Shown here: one piece after another, positions 50,001 to 62,740 of the stretch
Numbering within the stretch: the first letter of the stretch is position 1
Layout of the letters: each line of letters opens with the position of its first letter
Source of the DNA: Chrysomallon squamiferum
Taxonomy: Eukaryota > Mollusca > Gastropoda > Neomphalida > Peltospiridae
Assembly: GCA_012295275.1 (NCBI GenBank)
Contig: CM022671.1
Location: 3,065,386 to 3,129,385 of the forward strand
Direction of reading: 5' to 3'
DNA: 64,000 nt
Program-made: the position numbers and the translations under genes
The notes under the pieces: model-generated
Told to the model about the DNA's origin: nothing
Seen by the model: the letters and a program-made list of their open reading frames with translations, nothing else
Databases searched by the model: none

Positions 50001-51609
50001 TAAAATCCATTCAAACTGTTGAAATATTTAATGTTTAAAGGACATATACACTTATTTTCTAGAACATTTCATTATTTTTAATTAAAATTATTTACAATAC
50101 ATGTTCAATGCTGCATTCATTTTTCAGATGCAAAATTTTAGTACACAATACATAGATACATAGGTACAAGAATCTTGGATAATGTGCATACTTTATGACT
50201 ATCCCCATAAAAGAAATAACTGTAACAAAATGACAGAACATACATTAAAATACTGTTTTAAATAACAGCATGTAGATTCATTAAGTAAGTCCTTGATCTG
50301 AATAAGTTCTGTACATGTGGTTTCATTCAAAGACCTGTTTCAGTGAAATCTCATATGAAAATATCAGTTATACAAGGGATCGCATTCTCAGTGAGTTAGT
50401 CTCTTTGCTAAAACAAAGTCACAGACACATAAAACTTATTCTATCAATAAAAGTGGAGATTATGATGTAGTTGATGCTGCAAACATTCACATTTGTCACA
50501 CACATTTATACATGTTAGAATGTAACCCTTTTGGTAAACTGAGATCTTACTGTATAAGAAAATAATATTATTTTTACAAATCCTGTAATCCAAAATACAA
50601 ATCAACATTTATGAATATAAAGATACAAAAAAAATAGAATAATTTGAAAACAGGGACAGAAATAAATGTATACAAATACAAAATATTTTGGAAGATTTTA
50701 ACACCAAATGTTTTAAATCTGAGAAGAATAATAACCAAATATTCATAAACGTATATGAAAAGTGACACAAAAAGTAATTTAAAAAACCCACAATTTTTTT
50801 TATATACATATATTTTTAATCACTAGCAATCGTTTATATCTTTAATTTTTTTTTTCTTAATTATCAAGTATATAGCAGAAAGCATTCTTAGTTAAGAAAC
50901 TGGCCCCAAGGTTTTGAACATTTTCAAAAAAGTGAAATTTATTCATGTATTTCATGTAAATATTTCATTTTACTGGTATTTAATTGATGAACACAAAGGG
51001 AACTATACACACAAAAATCCATACAAAATTTAATAACTACAGCATTATGACTGAAGTACAGTTTTAAGTAAGATTGTAACAAAATGTGGCTGTCTATGTC
51101 TATGTACATTTTTGTTTTTGTGTCAGTGTGTATGTGTGCTTATATACACATGTATTGTGTGCATGTTTATATGTGTGTATGTAGGTGTGGAAGCATTACA
51201 TTATGCATTTATGTAGGGCTGTATGTATGTATATATGTGTATAATATTACATTATATATGTGTGGGTGAGTATGTGTGTATAACATTACATTATGTATAT
51301 ATACATGTTGTATGTCCTATAATTTTAAATCTCAGACAACAGCTGTCATATTACCATGACAACAGTGTACATTAGTGTAATTAAATCTGGCCTTGCTACC
51401 TATTGCACATATTAAACATAACAGAGGTATTAAACAAGATAAAAATCTAGTTGTCGTGGTAACTAATAAGTAGAAATGTTAAGCAATAACTGAAAGATTA
51501 ATGAAATCAATAAAACAATAATTGGTCTGTCCACAAAGTGACTATAAATATAAAACAACCAGTTTGAAATAAAAAATAGTTTTGCCCAGATAACTGAAAA
51601 AACCTGAGT
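47054..51609. other. BRK1 3' flank and convergent intergenic region
   Basis: No gene recognised. A candidate BRK1 poly(A) signal AATAAA lies at 47860-47865. The remainder is AT-rich unique sequence with TG-rich text at 51100-51290. Confidence 0.5.
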
Positions 51610-51970
51610 ATAAACAGTGGGTTTTTTACTTAGTGGCAGTATGTTAACTAGTGACAATGTAGTTATTTAACTAGTGACTGTATTTTAATTGGTGTTTATG
51701 TGATACATTAACTTGTGACACTGAGTTATTTACTTAGTGCTGTATTAACCAGTAACTATGTAGTTAGTTATTTAACTGGTGACTTATGTCAAGTAGTGAC
51801 TATGTTGATATTTAATAAGTATGTTGACCAGTGACTTGTACAGTTATTTAATTAGTGACTGTATTAGGTAACTAGTGAAAATACAGTTAGCTATTTTGCT
51901 GTAAAGATAAATAATGAATGAAAATTAATTAGTGACTATAATTTAGTTGATTAGTGACTGTATGGTAACT
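51610..51970. repeat. Degenerate minisatellite reaching into the sulfotransferase stop codon
   Basis: Variants of TAACTAGTGACTATGTAGTT and ATTTAATTAGTGACTGTATT recur through this stretch. The last recognisable unit (GATTAGTGACTGTATGGTAA, 51949-51968) covers the final codons of the minus-strand sulfotransferase gene. Confidence 0.75.
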
Positions 51971-52829
51971 GGAAGTGAGTAGTTGAAGAGGACGAAATCA
52001 GGCTGGTATGCTTTCATTAGTTTTAAAAGATTCCTTCTGGGAATTGTTTTGTAATACTGGATGAGCAAACTTTCAGTTTTCTTGTGTTTGTACGATGCAG
52101 ATCGTGGCGGGAATTTAATTTTTTCTGCCACACCAATGTTTTTCAGAATGAACTCAGAATCCTTCTCCAGCCGGTGATATTTACCAACAAAGTCGTAGTT
52201 AATTAAACAGGGGTGGCACAGTTTGTAAAACTGGGCCCAGTGTTCATTCAGAGGGTCCTTCCTACTGGGATCAAGGATATACTGAACAAACTCTGCAAAC
52301 GTCACATCATTTCCTGCTACCAAAGACCTTTCACTTGGCCTGTCTCTGTACTTCTTAACTATTTTTCTGCCAAATCTTTGATGAAAAAACCTGCTGGAGT
52401 TTGTCTGTCCTTCCAGTTTGTTCCTGTATGCTGACAACAATCTCTCAAATGGTTCCCTGACAATGATGAACTTAAAATAGTCTCGTAAAACAGTTTGTAT
52501 TTTCTCCACACTCAGGTCACCCAGGTAAGTCAGGTACCTGTCGTAGTTACCATGCACCTCGTTAGCTTTCAAAGACATTGGGTTGTTAGTGTCCACCTTC
52601 CCTGACAAAATGATGAACACTCTTCTCCAGTTTGTACAAGCCACCTTTGGAACCTGACAATATAGAACTTTGTGTTTGTGGTTGACAATAATGTGGTTGA
52701 AAGCAGTTGACTTCAGTGCTTTTTTCACTGGTAACTGTAAATCATCGCATTGTGAGTGTATCCAATTATGCTGTGGATTATTCTGAAAATAATAAATATT
52801 TATATTAAATGCATGTACATGCACATACA

Positions 52830-52869
<40 letters not shown>

Positions 52870-53081
52870 TCAATGTAATATTCTTGAAAGTCATGTACAT
52901 ATATGTATATAAATGTACAAACATACATAAATAGGTGTATGTATGCCACGCACAAATGCACATCAGTACATGTACACATATAGTCAATCATATTCATTTA
53001 AGTTTTAAGGGGCATACTTACACTGGTTTTCATGTAAAACATGAACATACAACTGAAAAAAAAGTACAAAATGTATAAATA

Positions 53082-53140
<59 letters not shown>

Positions 53141-54359
53141 TATACCTGTATTTTAGTTCTTACTGTTTATTTTTTCAATTTGAATGTTGAGATATTAGAG
53201 GGAAAAGAGTCATTATACACAAAAAACTAATAAAGATCCAAACCAGTAATTTATGGTTTTAACTATGGACAGACAGACAAAAAAAAGAGATAAAAAACAA
53301 ACACTTACATGCTGACTTTTAGAAAGGTCGTCAGTAAATAAAGATGTATCAATCATACGTATATTTTTCTTTTGTTTATCTGAAAATAAATAACATCCAA
53401 GTACTTGCACAATGGTATGGGAAAAAACAAACAAAAAAAATGAAATGCAAAAATTACATCGATTAAAACACATAATAGTGTGAAAATAAATTACAGACTA
53501 AACATGGATTTAAAATTCAGGGGTTACTGTTTGAAGGCATTTTGTTATAGAAATGTTTTTGGTATTTTCTTTAAACTTTAAACTGCTATAAAAAAAATAA
53601 AAAAAAAAAAAAAATAAAAAATAGTTATTAACCATCTCAGACCTTTTATCCACTTTTTTGTTTCCAATTGGATATAAGAATTCATGAAAGACTTGAAACT
53701 GCCGAAGGTGAAGATTACAAGCTTAGTAAAGGTCAAGTTCTTTTTCTCAACATTTAATATTTATTCCATTTTTAAAAGCTAGTCATTTCATCTGGATGCT
53801 TCACATAGAAGTGTCAAAGTCAGACATCTTGTAATGGTTTTATTTATTCACTATTTTTCCCATGACATTTATGAGGTAATTTCACATAAAGATCATTGCA
53901 TGTTACCATTATTATAAAAGTTGATTGACGTTATAATGATTAGGCCTATAGTTTATACTGACATTTACAGTGTGTACTAGTTTTGTGTAAGATAGAAGTA
54001 CTTCCTAACAGGAAAGATGCTTTTGCAGTGTTCTTACATGTCATATTTGTATTATCTGTCTGTGTATGCGTTTATAAATCATTTCTTGAAATGTGAAATC
54101 TCACTGTCATTTTTTAAAATTATTATTTAAAATAAAAAACGAAGAAGAAGGAAGAAAACTTTTACCAAAATATTTCTGTAACTATTTGTTTTGCTAAGTT
54201 ATAACCTGGGAATAGGAAATCTAAAGTAAAAAAATAATAATAATATTTCAAACCTTTCTTAAACGAAGTCTGCCAGGGCGTCCTGTACACCAGAACCAAC
54301 ATTGGAACTAAAACTCCAAATGCTATCAGCAACACGAACATTCTCGGCCATTTCCTCAT
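51943..54359 (-). CDS. Golgi carbohydrate sulfotransferase, CHST11-like
   Basis: Three exons (54359-54254, 53379-53309, 52782-51943 on the minus strand) join in frame to 338 aa. Human CHST11 is 352 aa. Exon 1 gives a short basic cytoplasmic end (MRKWPR) and a signal anchor (MFVLLIAFGVLVPMLVLVY), so this is a type II Golgi protein. Exon 2 is a stem (KQKKNIRMIDTSLF). Exon 3 holds the catalytic domain: the 5'-phosphosulfate loop in CQVPKVACTNWRR, the 3'-phosphate motif IVREPFERLLSAYRNK, and the late family block HWAQFYKLCHPCLINYDFVG. The protein should transfer sulfate from PAPS to a glycan such as chondroitin GalNAc. Exact substrate cannot be fixed, since CHST8-14 share these motifs. Introns are GTTTGA...CAG and GTAAGT...CAG. 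Confidence 0.92.
52783..53308 (-). other. Sulfotransferase intron 2 with (CA)n/(TG)n tracts
   Basis: On the plus strand, (CA)n at about 52830-52866 and (TG)n at about 53083-53139 lie within the intron. The Cys-Val frames at 52800-52997 are repeat artefacts. Confidence 0.8.
53380..54253 (-). other. Sulfotransferase intron 1
   Basis: The donor is AAAG-GTTTGA on the minus strand (GT at 54253-54252) and the acceptor TTATTTTCAG (AG at 53381-53380). AT-rich with a poly-A-like tract at 53588-53622. Confidence 0.75.
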
Positions 54360-54379
54360 GTCCGATGTCGGAATCCCAG

Positions 54380-54600
54380 CTTCCAAAGCACGAAACAGTT
54401 GCGCACGTTGACGTCAGTCAAACTAGATGTTACCTAGAAGTTGCAAACGTCAACGACAGCGTTGCAGTGTATATTGACAAAATTTCTTTTGGCTGGGATA
54501 CATCGGGCCGCAAAACAAAGCGACCTGGCACCATTGTGTTTGGTATGTAAATTTGTTTCCTGCTACATGGTCACGTGATCAAACAGCCGCAGAATCGTTC
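54380..54600 (-). promoter_or_regulatory. Sulfotransferase 5' flank with CRE and E-box palindromes
   Basis: TGACGTCA, a perfect cAMP-response element, lies at 54409-54416, 50 bp upstream of the start codon. TCACGTGA lies at 54571-54578. The segment is less AT-rich than its surroundings, as expected for a promoter or 5' UTR. The plus-strand frame 54302-54550 overlaps exon 1 in antisense and shows no domain. Confidence 0.45.
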
Positions 54601-55930
54601 CAGCTGCTGTTAGCGTATCACACGTAAACATGATCTCACACTTGATATAAATACTTACACCCCTCGTCATCTCTGTCTCAGCTAGACACAGTTTATTTAA
54701 ATCGCATCCAAGAAAGAATCCAGAGAACGAGGGAGAGGCGTAACTATACATACAGATGGGGGGTTTTTTCTTCATGATTCACACTTACTTTTTTCTTGTA
54801 AATAAGATGAAAACCTATTAGCTTTATTTTGTTAAACTTTTAACGTAACCTTTATTTATTTATTTATGTATTTGAATTTTTTTCCGTTTAATTTGTGTGT
54901 GTGTGTTTTTTTTTTTAAATTATTTTTTAATTTGTGTGTGTGTGTGTGTGTGTGTCTGTGTGCAAATAAAAAAATGTATTTGTCTAGTTTGGAGAAACCA
55001 CCCCAAAGGAAACACTAGTGACTCTTTCTTCTTCTTCTTCTTCTTCTTCTTCTTCTTCTTCTTTTTAAAGAGAATTACCTGTGACACCTCTGTAGCAGAA
55101 CCGAAGAATGCTTGTCTTACAGCTCGCATCAATTTAACAACTTATTAATGATCAGTATCTAAGCTTTATTGTCTCTAAAATCACGGTGCACAACGATCTG
55201 CTGATATTTTTTTTTTTTTTTTTTTTGTTAAATATTAATAGTTGTACAGTGGTTTTCAAAATAAAACAAGAATAATATACAGCTGTTAACGGATGAACTA
55301 CGTCTTGTTAAAGACAAGTCAACACAATTTTTAATTCAGGGTTATTAGATGTCAGTCGTGTAAATTTGTAATGCTAATTTCAGTGAGCAAATCCTCTGCA
55401 TTATATAATACACTGTTGTCGATTATAAGGAAATGGGCGTGTTTTAAAATGTGATTTCCGCATAAATTTTTGTCTAATAAGCCTAATTGTTATATCAGAT
55501 TTTTTTCTCAAGCATTTCCAAGACATCATAGAACAGAAACGAGTGATTTTGTTACAGTAAATACCGAATAGGTTGCATCATGCTAAGAATCCAGCGAAAA
55601 AGACCGCTGCATCTCTCGACATACATAATTACGTGTTAAAAAGAGAACAGCTGTAGCAATATACTCTAAAGCTCGGAAACAAATACGTGGTGTTATTGTA
55701 ACAGAAGCTGGTCCCACTATTTGTAAACAGAGACAAGTGATTTTTTTTTTTTTTTTTTTCACTGATAAAATGACTACTGTTTGAAAGTCGTTTCAGAACA
55801 AACTCCTACTCAAATAGCGATGTTGTTTTAACACGCACGTTCACAGCAAACTGTCGCAGACCAAGTAAAAACGCTATAAATAACAGAGTGACGAACTGGT
55901 GCCTTTCTAATAATTAATTTAAAACAATTT
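54601..55930. other. Intergenic DNA with (GT)n and (CTT)n microsatellites
   Basis: (GT)n lies at 54893-54960, (CTT)n at 55027-55063, and poly-T at 55207-55226 and 55741-55759. No gene is recognised. Confidence 0.6.
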
Positions 55931-55938
55931 TTTGTTTT

Positions 55939-55973
55939 GTAATAATAATAATAATAATAATTATTATTATTAT

Positions 55974-56015
<42 letters not shown>

Positions 56016-56067
56016 CAGCAGCAGCAGCAGCAGTAGTAGTAGCAGTAGCAGTAGCAGTAGTAGTAGT
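55939..56067. repeat. Compound (AAT)n/(ATT)n/(AGT)n/(AGC)n microsatellite
   Basis: An uninterrupted series of trinucleotide units that changes type four times. The Leu/Ile frame on the minus strand is its translation. It abuts the SINE that starts right after it. Confidence 0.95.
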
Positions 56068-56347
56068 GTTGAAGAAGCCAAGCTAGGGTTGAAGGGTGTT
56101 GGTCGCAGGATCAATCTAGCTGACTCCACCCCTGGGCCTATTTTCCCTTCCAGTAAATGCTTCACACGTTGCTTTTTAAACAACGTCATATGTTTCCCTG
56201 TGTGAAGGTGTTTATAAAAGATTCTGTTGCGTTAATTGAAAAACAGAACACTATCCTGTTGTAATGGCTTGTTTACTTGTTATCTACATTCTTCATCTGT
56301 GTCTGTTCGGTGCATCGGTAAATAAAACATTTCGTTTTTCCTTCCTC
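56068..56347 (+). mobile_element. Diverged tRNA-derived molluscan SINE
   Basis: A degenerate B-box-like segment (GTCGCAGGATCAATC, 56103-56117) is followed by GGGCCTATTTTCCCTTCCAG, TTTATAAAAGATTCTGTTGC and GTTAATTGAAAAACAGAA. A tail (GTAAATAAAACATTTCG, then TTTTTCCTTCC) ends near 56347. Order and spacing match a SINE body widespread in gastropods, as I recall it. About 280 bp, with many substitutions, so it is an old inactive copy. The short plus-strand frame at 56264 lies inside it and is not a gene. Confidence 0.65.
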
Positions 56348-58188
56348 AAGCAGCTTAGATTACAACAGTTTGAAAGGAGAGAGCTGATAATTATGATAAC
56401 TCGAATTACTTCAGCGCTAGAAGTCTGTGCCGACATGCCGCCTGTTTTACATCCTAAACCACTGGCGTTGTGAGCCTAGTATTCATCCAGTCAAATAATT
56501 GCGTTCAGTTTCCATGTTTAAATATACGCTGTTTGTTACATTGTTTGTTACAGAAGACTGACGGCAGCCAAAAAAAAAAAAAAAAAAAAACTACTCATCA
56601 AATAAAACCCGATTTTTAAAGATTTTTTTTTTTTAAATGGATTAATGTTTTCTAAATACTTTGTTTACGTATATTCTTTTAAATTTTGTTTTATTTTATT
56701 TTCATTTAATTATTGCCCACGACAGCGGTGTTTCTATAACTGATGTACGAAAACAAGTATATAAAACTTTGTCAGTTTTGCATAGGTATTTAACTATTCT
56801 TAATTAAAAGACTTGCTCAAATTTTGTCATATAAAGTGGATTTTTCAAAACATTATTTACACATTATATCTCGTGATCATGAAGAATACACCTAAATTAA
56901 GGTCTGATTAGGAATCCGCACCAAGATATGCTTCCTGTACTTTACAGCCATAACACTATCCCATAACCATTGTGCCGATAAAGAAATACACTTAACGAAT
57001 TGAATTCATTTTGTAAATGGTTTGGTGGGGTGAGATAGTAACGAAATATCCAGTATCAGCAATCGAATTTAAATGACGAAAACTCATCAATTTAATCCTC
57101 TATTGAAAATAAAAGATTTTACAAAGATATATATTTTATTCATCAGTGTAAGTTAATTTTTTATGTACGTGTGTGCTTGCATGAGTATATATATATGTTA
57201 AAAAAATATATTATTAAATTAATGATTTTTATTTAAAACTGTGTATTAACAAACAAAATCTAAAAGAAACCAAACATTCACAATAACTTTATAATCAGTT
57301 ATATCTGGTTCCGTTTTCAGAATTTCAGATTTTTACATTTTTTTCTAGCTTTTAAAGATTTATATACCAATATCACCATGGAAAAATCCTGAATCTGCTA
57401 CAGTAAAACATGCTATAAATAGAAAATTACAGAATTAAGCGCACGGTAAATCTACACATTAATCTGGCTGAGGGCGGAGAAAATCAAAAGACTGTAAGTA
57501 ATTTATCATTAGTCGATAAGATATATGAGTTTAATGTATCACTTATTTCCTTTTGTAAACTATTAATAAGCTTAGCTATAAAAATATATATATATATATA
57601 CTGTCTACTCGAGATTGCTTTTGCAAGCACAATGAAATATTCTGTATTTTATGCACAATTATATACAGAACGGTCAAGTATTGTTTATCAAAATACATTA
57701 TTCTGCCTACGGATTTTTTAAAAATAGATTTGTTATACGTTTATCGATTGGTCTATTGTCAGCGAATAAGCGAACGTTTTATTAATCGCTGCAGTAAAAA
57801 GTGTATTATGCAGGGATATGGCTACTTATTTGTTAAGCAGAGATTTGTATTTTTCATTAAGTATAATATAAATAGATATAGTTATACGGTAATGTACATC
57901 AGTTATTGATTTTATATTTATTGTAAATTTAATTAAATATAGTTAACCAAAATCATAAATTTATGAAATCTTCATATATTTTTCATTGCAGAGCAAACAT
58001 GTTCATGAAGAAAAAATCGGTTAATTAAACAGTATTTTTTAATATATATTTCTTTTATGTTTGTAGAATAAAAAATTGGAGAAAAATATTCGATAAACCT
58101 TCAGCTACAAAGTTACCAATGTTTTTGTATGTTGAACTAAAATAAATAAATAAATAAATAAATGTTAATGATTATCAAGTACAGACAC
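56348..58188. other. AT-rich intergenic DNA, no gene recognised
   Basis: Poly-A (56571-56590), (AT)n tracts (57190-57198, 57583-57600) and an (AAAT)n tract (58139-58162) are the only structures seen. Confidence 0.6.
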
Positions 58189-58300
58189 TTATGAGGCCAG
58201 AACAGTCGTACAACGGAAATGACTCACTGATATTAAGACTAAGCAGGATTAACCGATTATATACAAAATAAATGGTCGGTCTGACATCCTGGTATAGGAC
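58189..58300 (+). pseudogene. Probable 5S rRNA-derived relic (pseudogene or SINE3 head)
   Basis: The segment aligns by eye along almost the full 5S rRNA. It has TATGAGGCCA for the TACGGCCA start, CACTGATATTAAGACTAAGCAGG for the CTGATCTCGGAAGCTAAGCAGG region that includes the internal promoter, and AAATGGTCGGTC then CCTGGTATAGG for the GATGGGAGACCGCCTGGGAATACCGG end. Many substitutions and small indels exclude a working gene. Confidence 0.5.
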
Positions 58301-59536
58301 AAATCAAGGTTATACAAAGAAGTACTAATAAAACAATCATCTCAACTGTTTCATTGTTTTCATTCAGTATATCTGAGACCTTATTGACAAGCAAGAAAAG
58401 GGATTCACGAAAGAACATTAATTTAATTGTCTTTTATTTAGAAAGAAGCCTAATATTATACCAACAAAATCAAGTCGGTAAACCTTGGGACAACTCTTGT
58501 TGTTTTAATAATGTTAGTGAATAGGAATTATGTCCCCTGACATAATCTCGATTGCCCCTCGTGTGTCTCTTTAGTGTGTTGTTTTAACTATTGTCTATTC
58601 TAACCAGATGTGAAATATATATCTATTCTCTGGTCAACCACAGAATCACTACAAGCAGCATAAAAAAGAAAAGTTACTTGCTCGGTAATTTATTGTTATT
58701 ATTGTTATTATTATCTTCTCACCTTTTTTTTGTAGTTGTTTCTTTATTTTGAAAATTACTTTTGTTTGTTTTCTGATGAAATATTAATTTTAGCAACAAA
58801 AGCAGGTGTTAGTGACATTATAGATGCAGACAAATAGCAATAACAGCAAAGTGATAAGAAATTACTTTGTAAATAATATATGTGTGTGTGTGTGTGTGTG
58901 CCCATATGTAAAACTTTTTATTTTAATTCAAATATAGGAAAATAATAGTCCAGTGAAAATCAATAAACGCTAAAAGAAATTTAAACCTCTCTTCAAACAT
59001 AACTCCAAAATTAAAAATTAAATAAATAAATAAATAAACAATGGCATGATGTATAAGGCTAAGTGTCGTGAAGATTAAAATAAGAAATATTTAGACCTAT
59101 AAACAAATTGTGTAATATTCATAGCTTTCTAACGTTTAACACCGACTTTGTGTTAGATGTTGTACTGATATTTCTTTCATTTCAGTTTGACATTTACACA
59201 GAGATGTGTTAGACTATCACTTCATTACCAACATCATCTTCAAATAAACCAGAGTATAAAACACATGAGGAAAATGTTTGGTAATTTCTCAAGTATTACT
59301 GTACTGATAAAACAGACAGTATAGAAATTAATATAATGACAATCCAGACAGCAGTAGAAAATCTTCATACAGATGGAGATAGGGAAGCCATTCTTCGTTA
59401 GATTTAACAATTCCAAGATTCCGATGGAAGCAACTTTAGTAAAATGAAAAAACACAGATTCCCAAAACGTGCATGTATCGATAAAATTAGGTTTAGATAT
59501 TTTCCTTTCTTGTGTACATATATCTATATAATATAG

Positions 59537-59576
<40 letters not shown>

Positions 59577-60020
59577 GAACAAAAAAAAGGTCTCCATAGT
59601 TATTAATATTAATACATATGATAATGATTTTAATATATGACGATAATTGAGAATAAAAGTCATTTGTTGGTATATCACAGGTTGGAGAAACAATCATATA
59701 TATCCATGTTTACAGACCTGGCGTCCTTCATATAAACTTAAATATATATGCGTATTATTTTGTTTATTTAAAATGTCAAGGAAACGACAACTCTTGCTGC
59801 TTTAAATTTAAACGTGAAAACGACTTGTGTCCCTTGATTAGCTGTTTTATCTTTTCTCACAACTTGGTAGTTTGTAGCTGACACTCAAACAATATTTAAT
59901 AAACCTGAGAAAAGCAAGCAGTACTTTGATCAGTCAGTGGTTGTGTCTATAGGAAAAATGAAACAGAATATATTTTGGCACTACGTAAATAACCATTTAT
60001 GCATGAATGTATGTGTCTCT
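58301..60020. other. AT-rich intergenic DNA, no gene recognised
   Basis: (GT)n lies at 58880-58900 and poly-A of about 34 at 59541-59574. Short frames are T-rich artefacts. Confidence 0.6.
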
Positions 60021-60029
60021 GTGTACACA

Positions 60030-60081
<52 letters not shown>

Positions 60082-60429
60082 AACACACATACATACTTAA
60101 TTATAATCATACATACATGCACACATATATACGAGGCGGATGTAACAAACCAGAGTAACCGCCACCGTATATAATAAGAATAAAATTGAAGAAACCTGTG
60201 TTTTTAAGTAACATTTATCTTATTTTCAAAAATGTATATTATTTATTACTGTTGTTGTTGTTTTGGTTGTTATTGTTGTTAATGTTTCTAGATTCTTCAC
60301 CTTAAAATAACAACAATAATGCACTGAAAGTATTTAATATTATGTTTGTAACAATGTCTATGTATGCTCTCTGTCTGACTGTCTGTATTTTTGTATGTAT
60401 GTGTTTATGTATGTGTATATGCAAGACTG

Positions 60430-60479
<50 letters not shown>

Positions 60480-60480
60480 T
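60021..60480. repeat. (CA)n and (GT)n microsatellites
   Basis: (CA)n lies at 60031-60075 and (GT)n at 60438-60478, about 360 bp apart and complementary in sequence. Confidence 0.9.
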
Positions 60481-60559
60481 AACATTATAATGAGATGTTG
60501 CATCATACGAAAATGTATTTGGTTTTAATATTATCCGATACTTTTACGACAAGTTATAT

Positions 60560-61000
60560 ATTTACGCGTTTGTTTTTCACATCAAGGCACGACGATATAC
60601 CGCTAACAACTGCTATTACCCAGTTTTACTGCTCCCCTCAGCTACACGCACGTTCAGCAGACTTCGCGGATATACAACTGATAGTAAGACATTCTCTTTT
60701 ACCTACTCGCTGATTTACTCGTGGTATTGACAGCCGCGAGCTATACATCTAACATGAAAACATAAACTCACTGCTGTACCTGAGAAAATTGCGCCTCGCT
60801 CTCCATCGTCTTTGATGTTCGACTCTGTAAATTGTTATTTGCACATAATGTACAATTTGTGGCGCACCAGTGGTCCCACTCGTTCTGTGTGAAGACTCGA
60901 GTAATGTGTAAAAGTTATTTTATTGTGTCGGCGCGGCGGTTATGTTCCCGTTGCCTGAAGAGCGTTTCTGGTTATAAATAGTCTGATAATCTCAGTGTTT
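60560..61000. other. CpG-richer patch, function unknown
   Basis: Sequence such as TGTCGGCGCGGCGGTTATGT (near 60927) stands out from the AT-rich surroundings. The 72-codon frame at 60495-60713 has no recognised motif. It may be promoter sequence or an untranslated exon, and the strand cannot be chosen. Confidence 0.3.
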
Positions 61001-62109
61001 TAAGTAAAACATATACACAGCACTTTTATTTATTAATAAAAAAAAATAATAATAATAAATAAAAAAAAAAGAACAGGAGAAAAAGAAAAACGAAGAAGAA
61101 ATAAAATCTTAATTCAGAATAAGAGCAACACAAAGTCAGCCAATGTTACGTTCTGTAATACGAATCTGAGAAAATAGTGTGTGAACGTTAAATCAGGATG
61201 GATGATGTAGTCAAACGTTAAAATGTAAATCAGAAAACAGAGGCATTCGTATATTCATTAGTTCATTCACATATTATTTAATTCATTCATACGCTGGTAT
61301 ATTCGTTCACAATTTTTTGTTTATCATAATTGCTTATGATTAATACATACCATGCTTTTTTTAATTCTTTGATTCAGGCAGTAACCCATAATTATAATTT
61401 ATTTATCGTTATAAAGATTTTTTATTTTATTTTTTTTAAATTATTATTATTGTTTAAAAAAAAGCCTTCCGATGTGGACAATTCCTGTAAATATTTAATT
61501 TTATTTTCAATCGTTGCCAAGCAACCATTTCATCCGAAACCATGAATATGCTTGCTGTGTATGTGGATGAATGATTGCTGGCTACCGTCAGATAAAGATC
61601 CAAGCACGCTTGTAACACACACAATCTCTTTCGTCGCTTGAAATTTTGGTCGCAAACCTTTTTTTTTCTTTTTATTAACGGTATTTGCAAAAGACGACTT
61701 GATGTTGCAGAATTGAGTTAACAATGAATTTATTTTCATATCTTAGTTTATTTTTTTTTACAGTTGTTTTAATAAAAATTAATTCAGATGTCACTATAAG
61801 AATAATCATTAAATGATTTATATATTATTTAATAACTTATTAGGAATGTCAGTTTTGAATAGCTTCTGAAATGATGATGGTGATGATGATGATTATCATC
61901 ACCATTATTATTTTTATTTATGAATCTATTTTTTCTCTCTCTGTACATATATATATATTTGTATGTATGTATGTATGCATGTATGTATGTATGTGTTTGT
62001 GTATATATATTCTTTAATAACATGTATTCAGTAATTTTTGTCTACAGATTAGTCGTTTCACATAAGTTTAATCAGAGAAAATTCACTGCCGCCATATTGT
62101 TAGGTAATC

Positions 62110-62145
<36 letters not shown>

Positions 62146-62199
62146 GCGGCAAGGAATATTTTATATGCACCTTCTCGGGAGGATGAACAACCTACACAT
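61001..62199. other. AT-rich intergenic DNA with GTAT and ATT repeats
   Basis: GTAT/GCAT tetranucleotide repeats (61961-61993), (ATT)n (62112-62146) and ATG/ATC triplets (61870-61900). No gene recognised. Confidence 0.55.
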
Positions 62200-62688
62200 G
62201 ACCTTTAATAAACGAGTTGCGATGCACAGTTTTTACCAGTTACATCTGACAAGCTCATATCACGCGGCGAGAACCTCCTTTTACGTGAAAGAGTGATCAA
62301 AGGAAAACACTTGTCTGAAAACTTTCTGCTAATCCCCGAGCCTGCCAAACACAGAACCCAAACAACCACCCACCCACCTACCCACCCAGTATACAGCGAG
62401 CGCACGGCAATAACAAGAAGAGCGGAATTTCAGAGAAGCGCAGAACCAAAGATAAACAGCGCGGAGCAAACTACTCGTGTTTGGTCAGAGTTTGTATGCT
62501 TTGGTCGTCATTAATCACAGGGAATGTTATAACAAGATAACTCCAGGCTTATTACAGGTGATCGTACTGGTCTTGATTACAGGTGATAACGTTTCCCTTT
62601 AGAATATCCGTGATACTTTTACAGTTCTCTGGAACATACCTGTAAAAGATATGATAAACATCTTTGTTATGTATTTACATATGTAATT

Positions 62689-62740
<52 letters not shown>

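Noticed and set aside
54302-54550. 82-codon plus-strand frame overlapping the sulfotransferase first exon
   Set aside because: It is antisense to exon 1 and the probable promoter, and no domain or splice context supports it.
56264-56473. 69-codon plus-strand frame starting MACLLVIYILHL
   Set aside because: The signal-peptide-like start is encoded by the 3' half of an old SINE.
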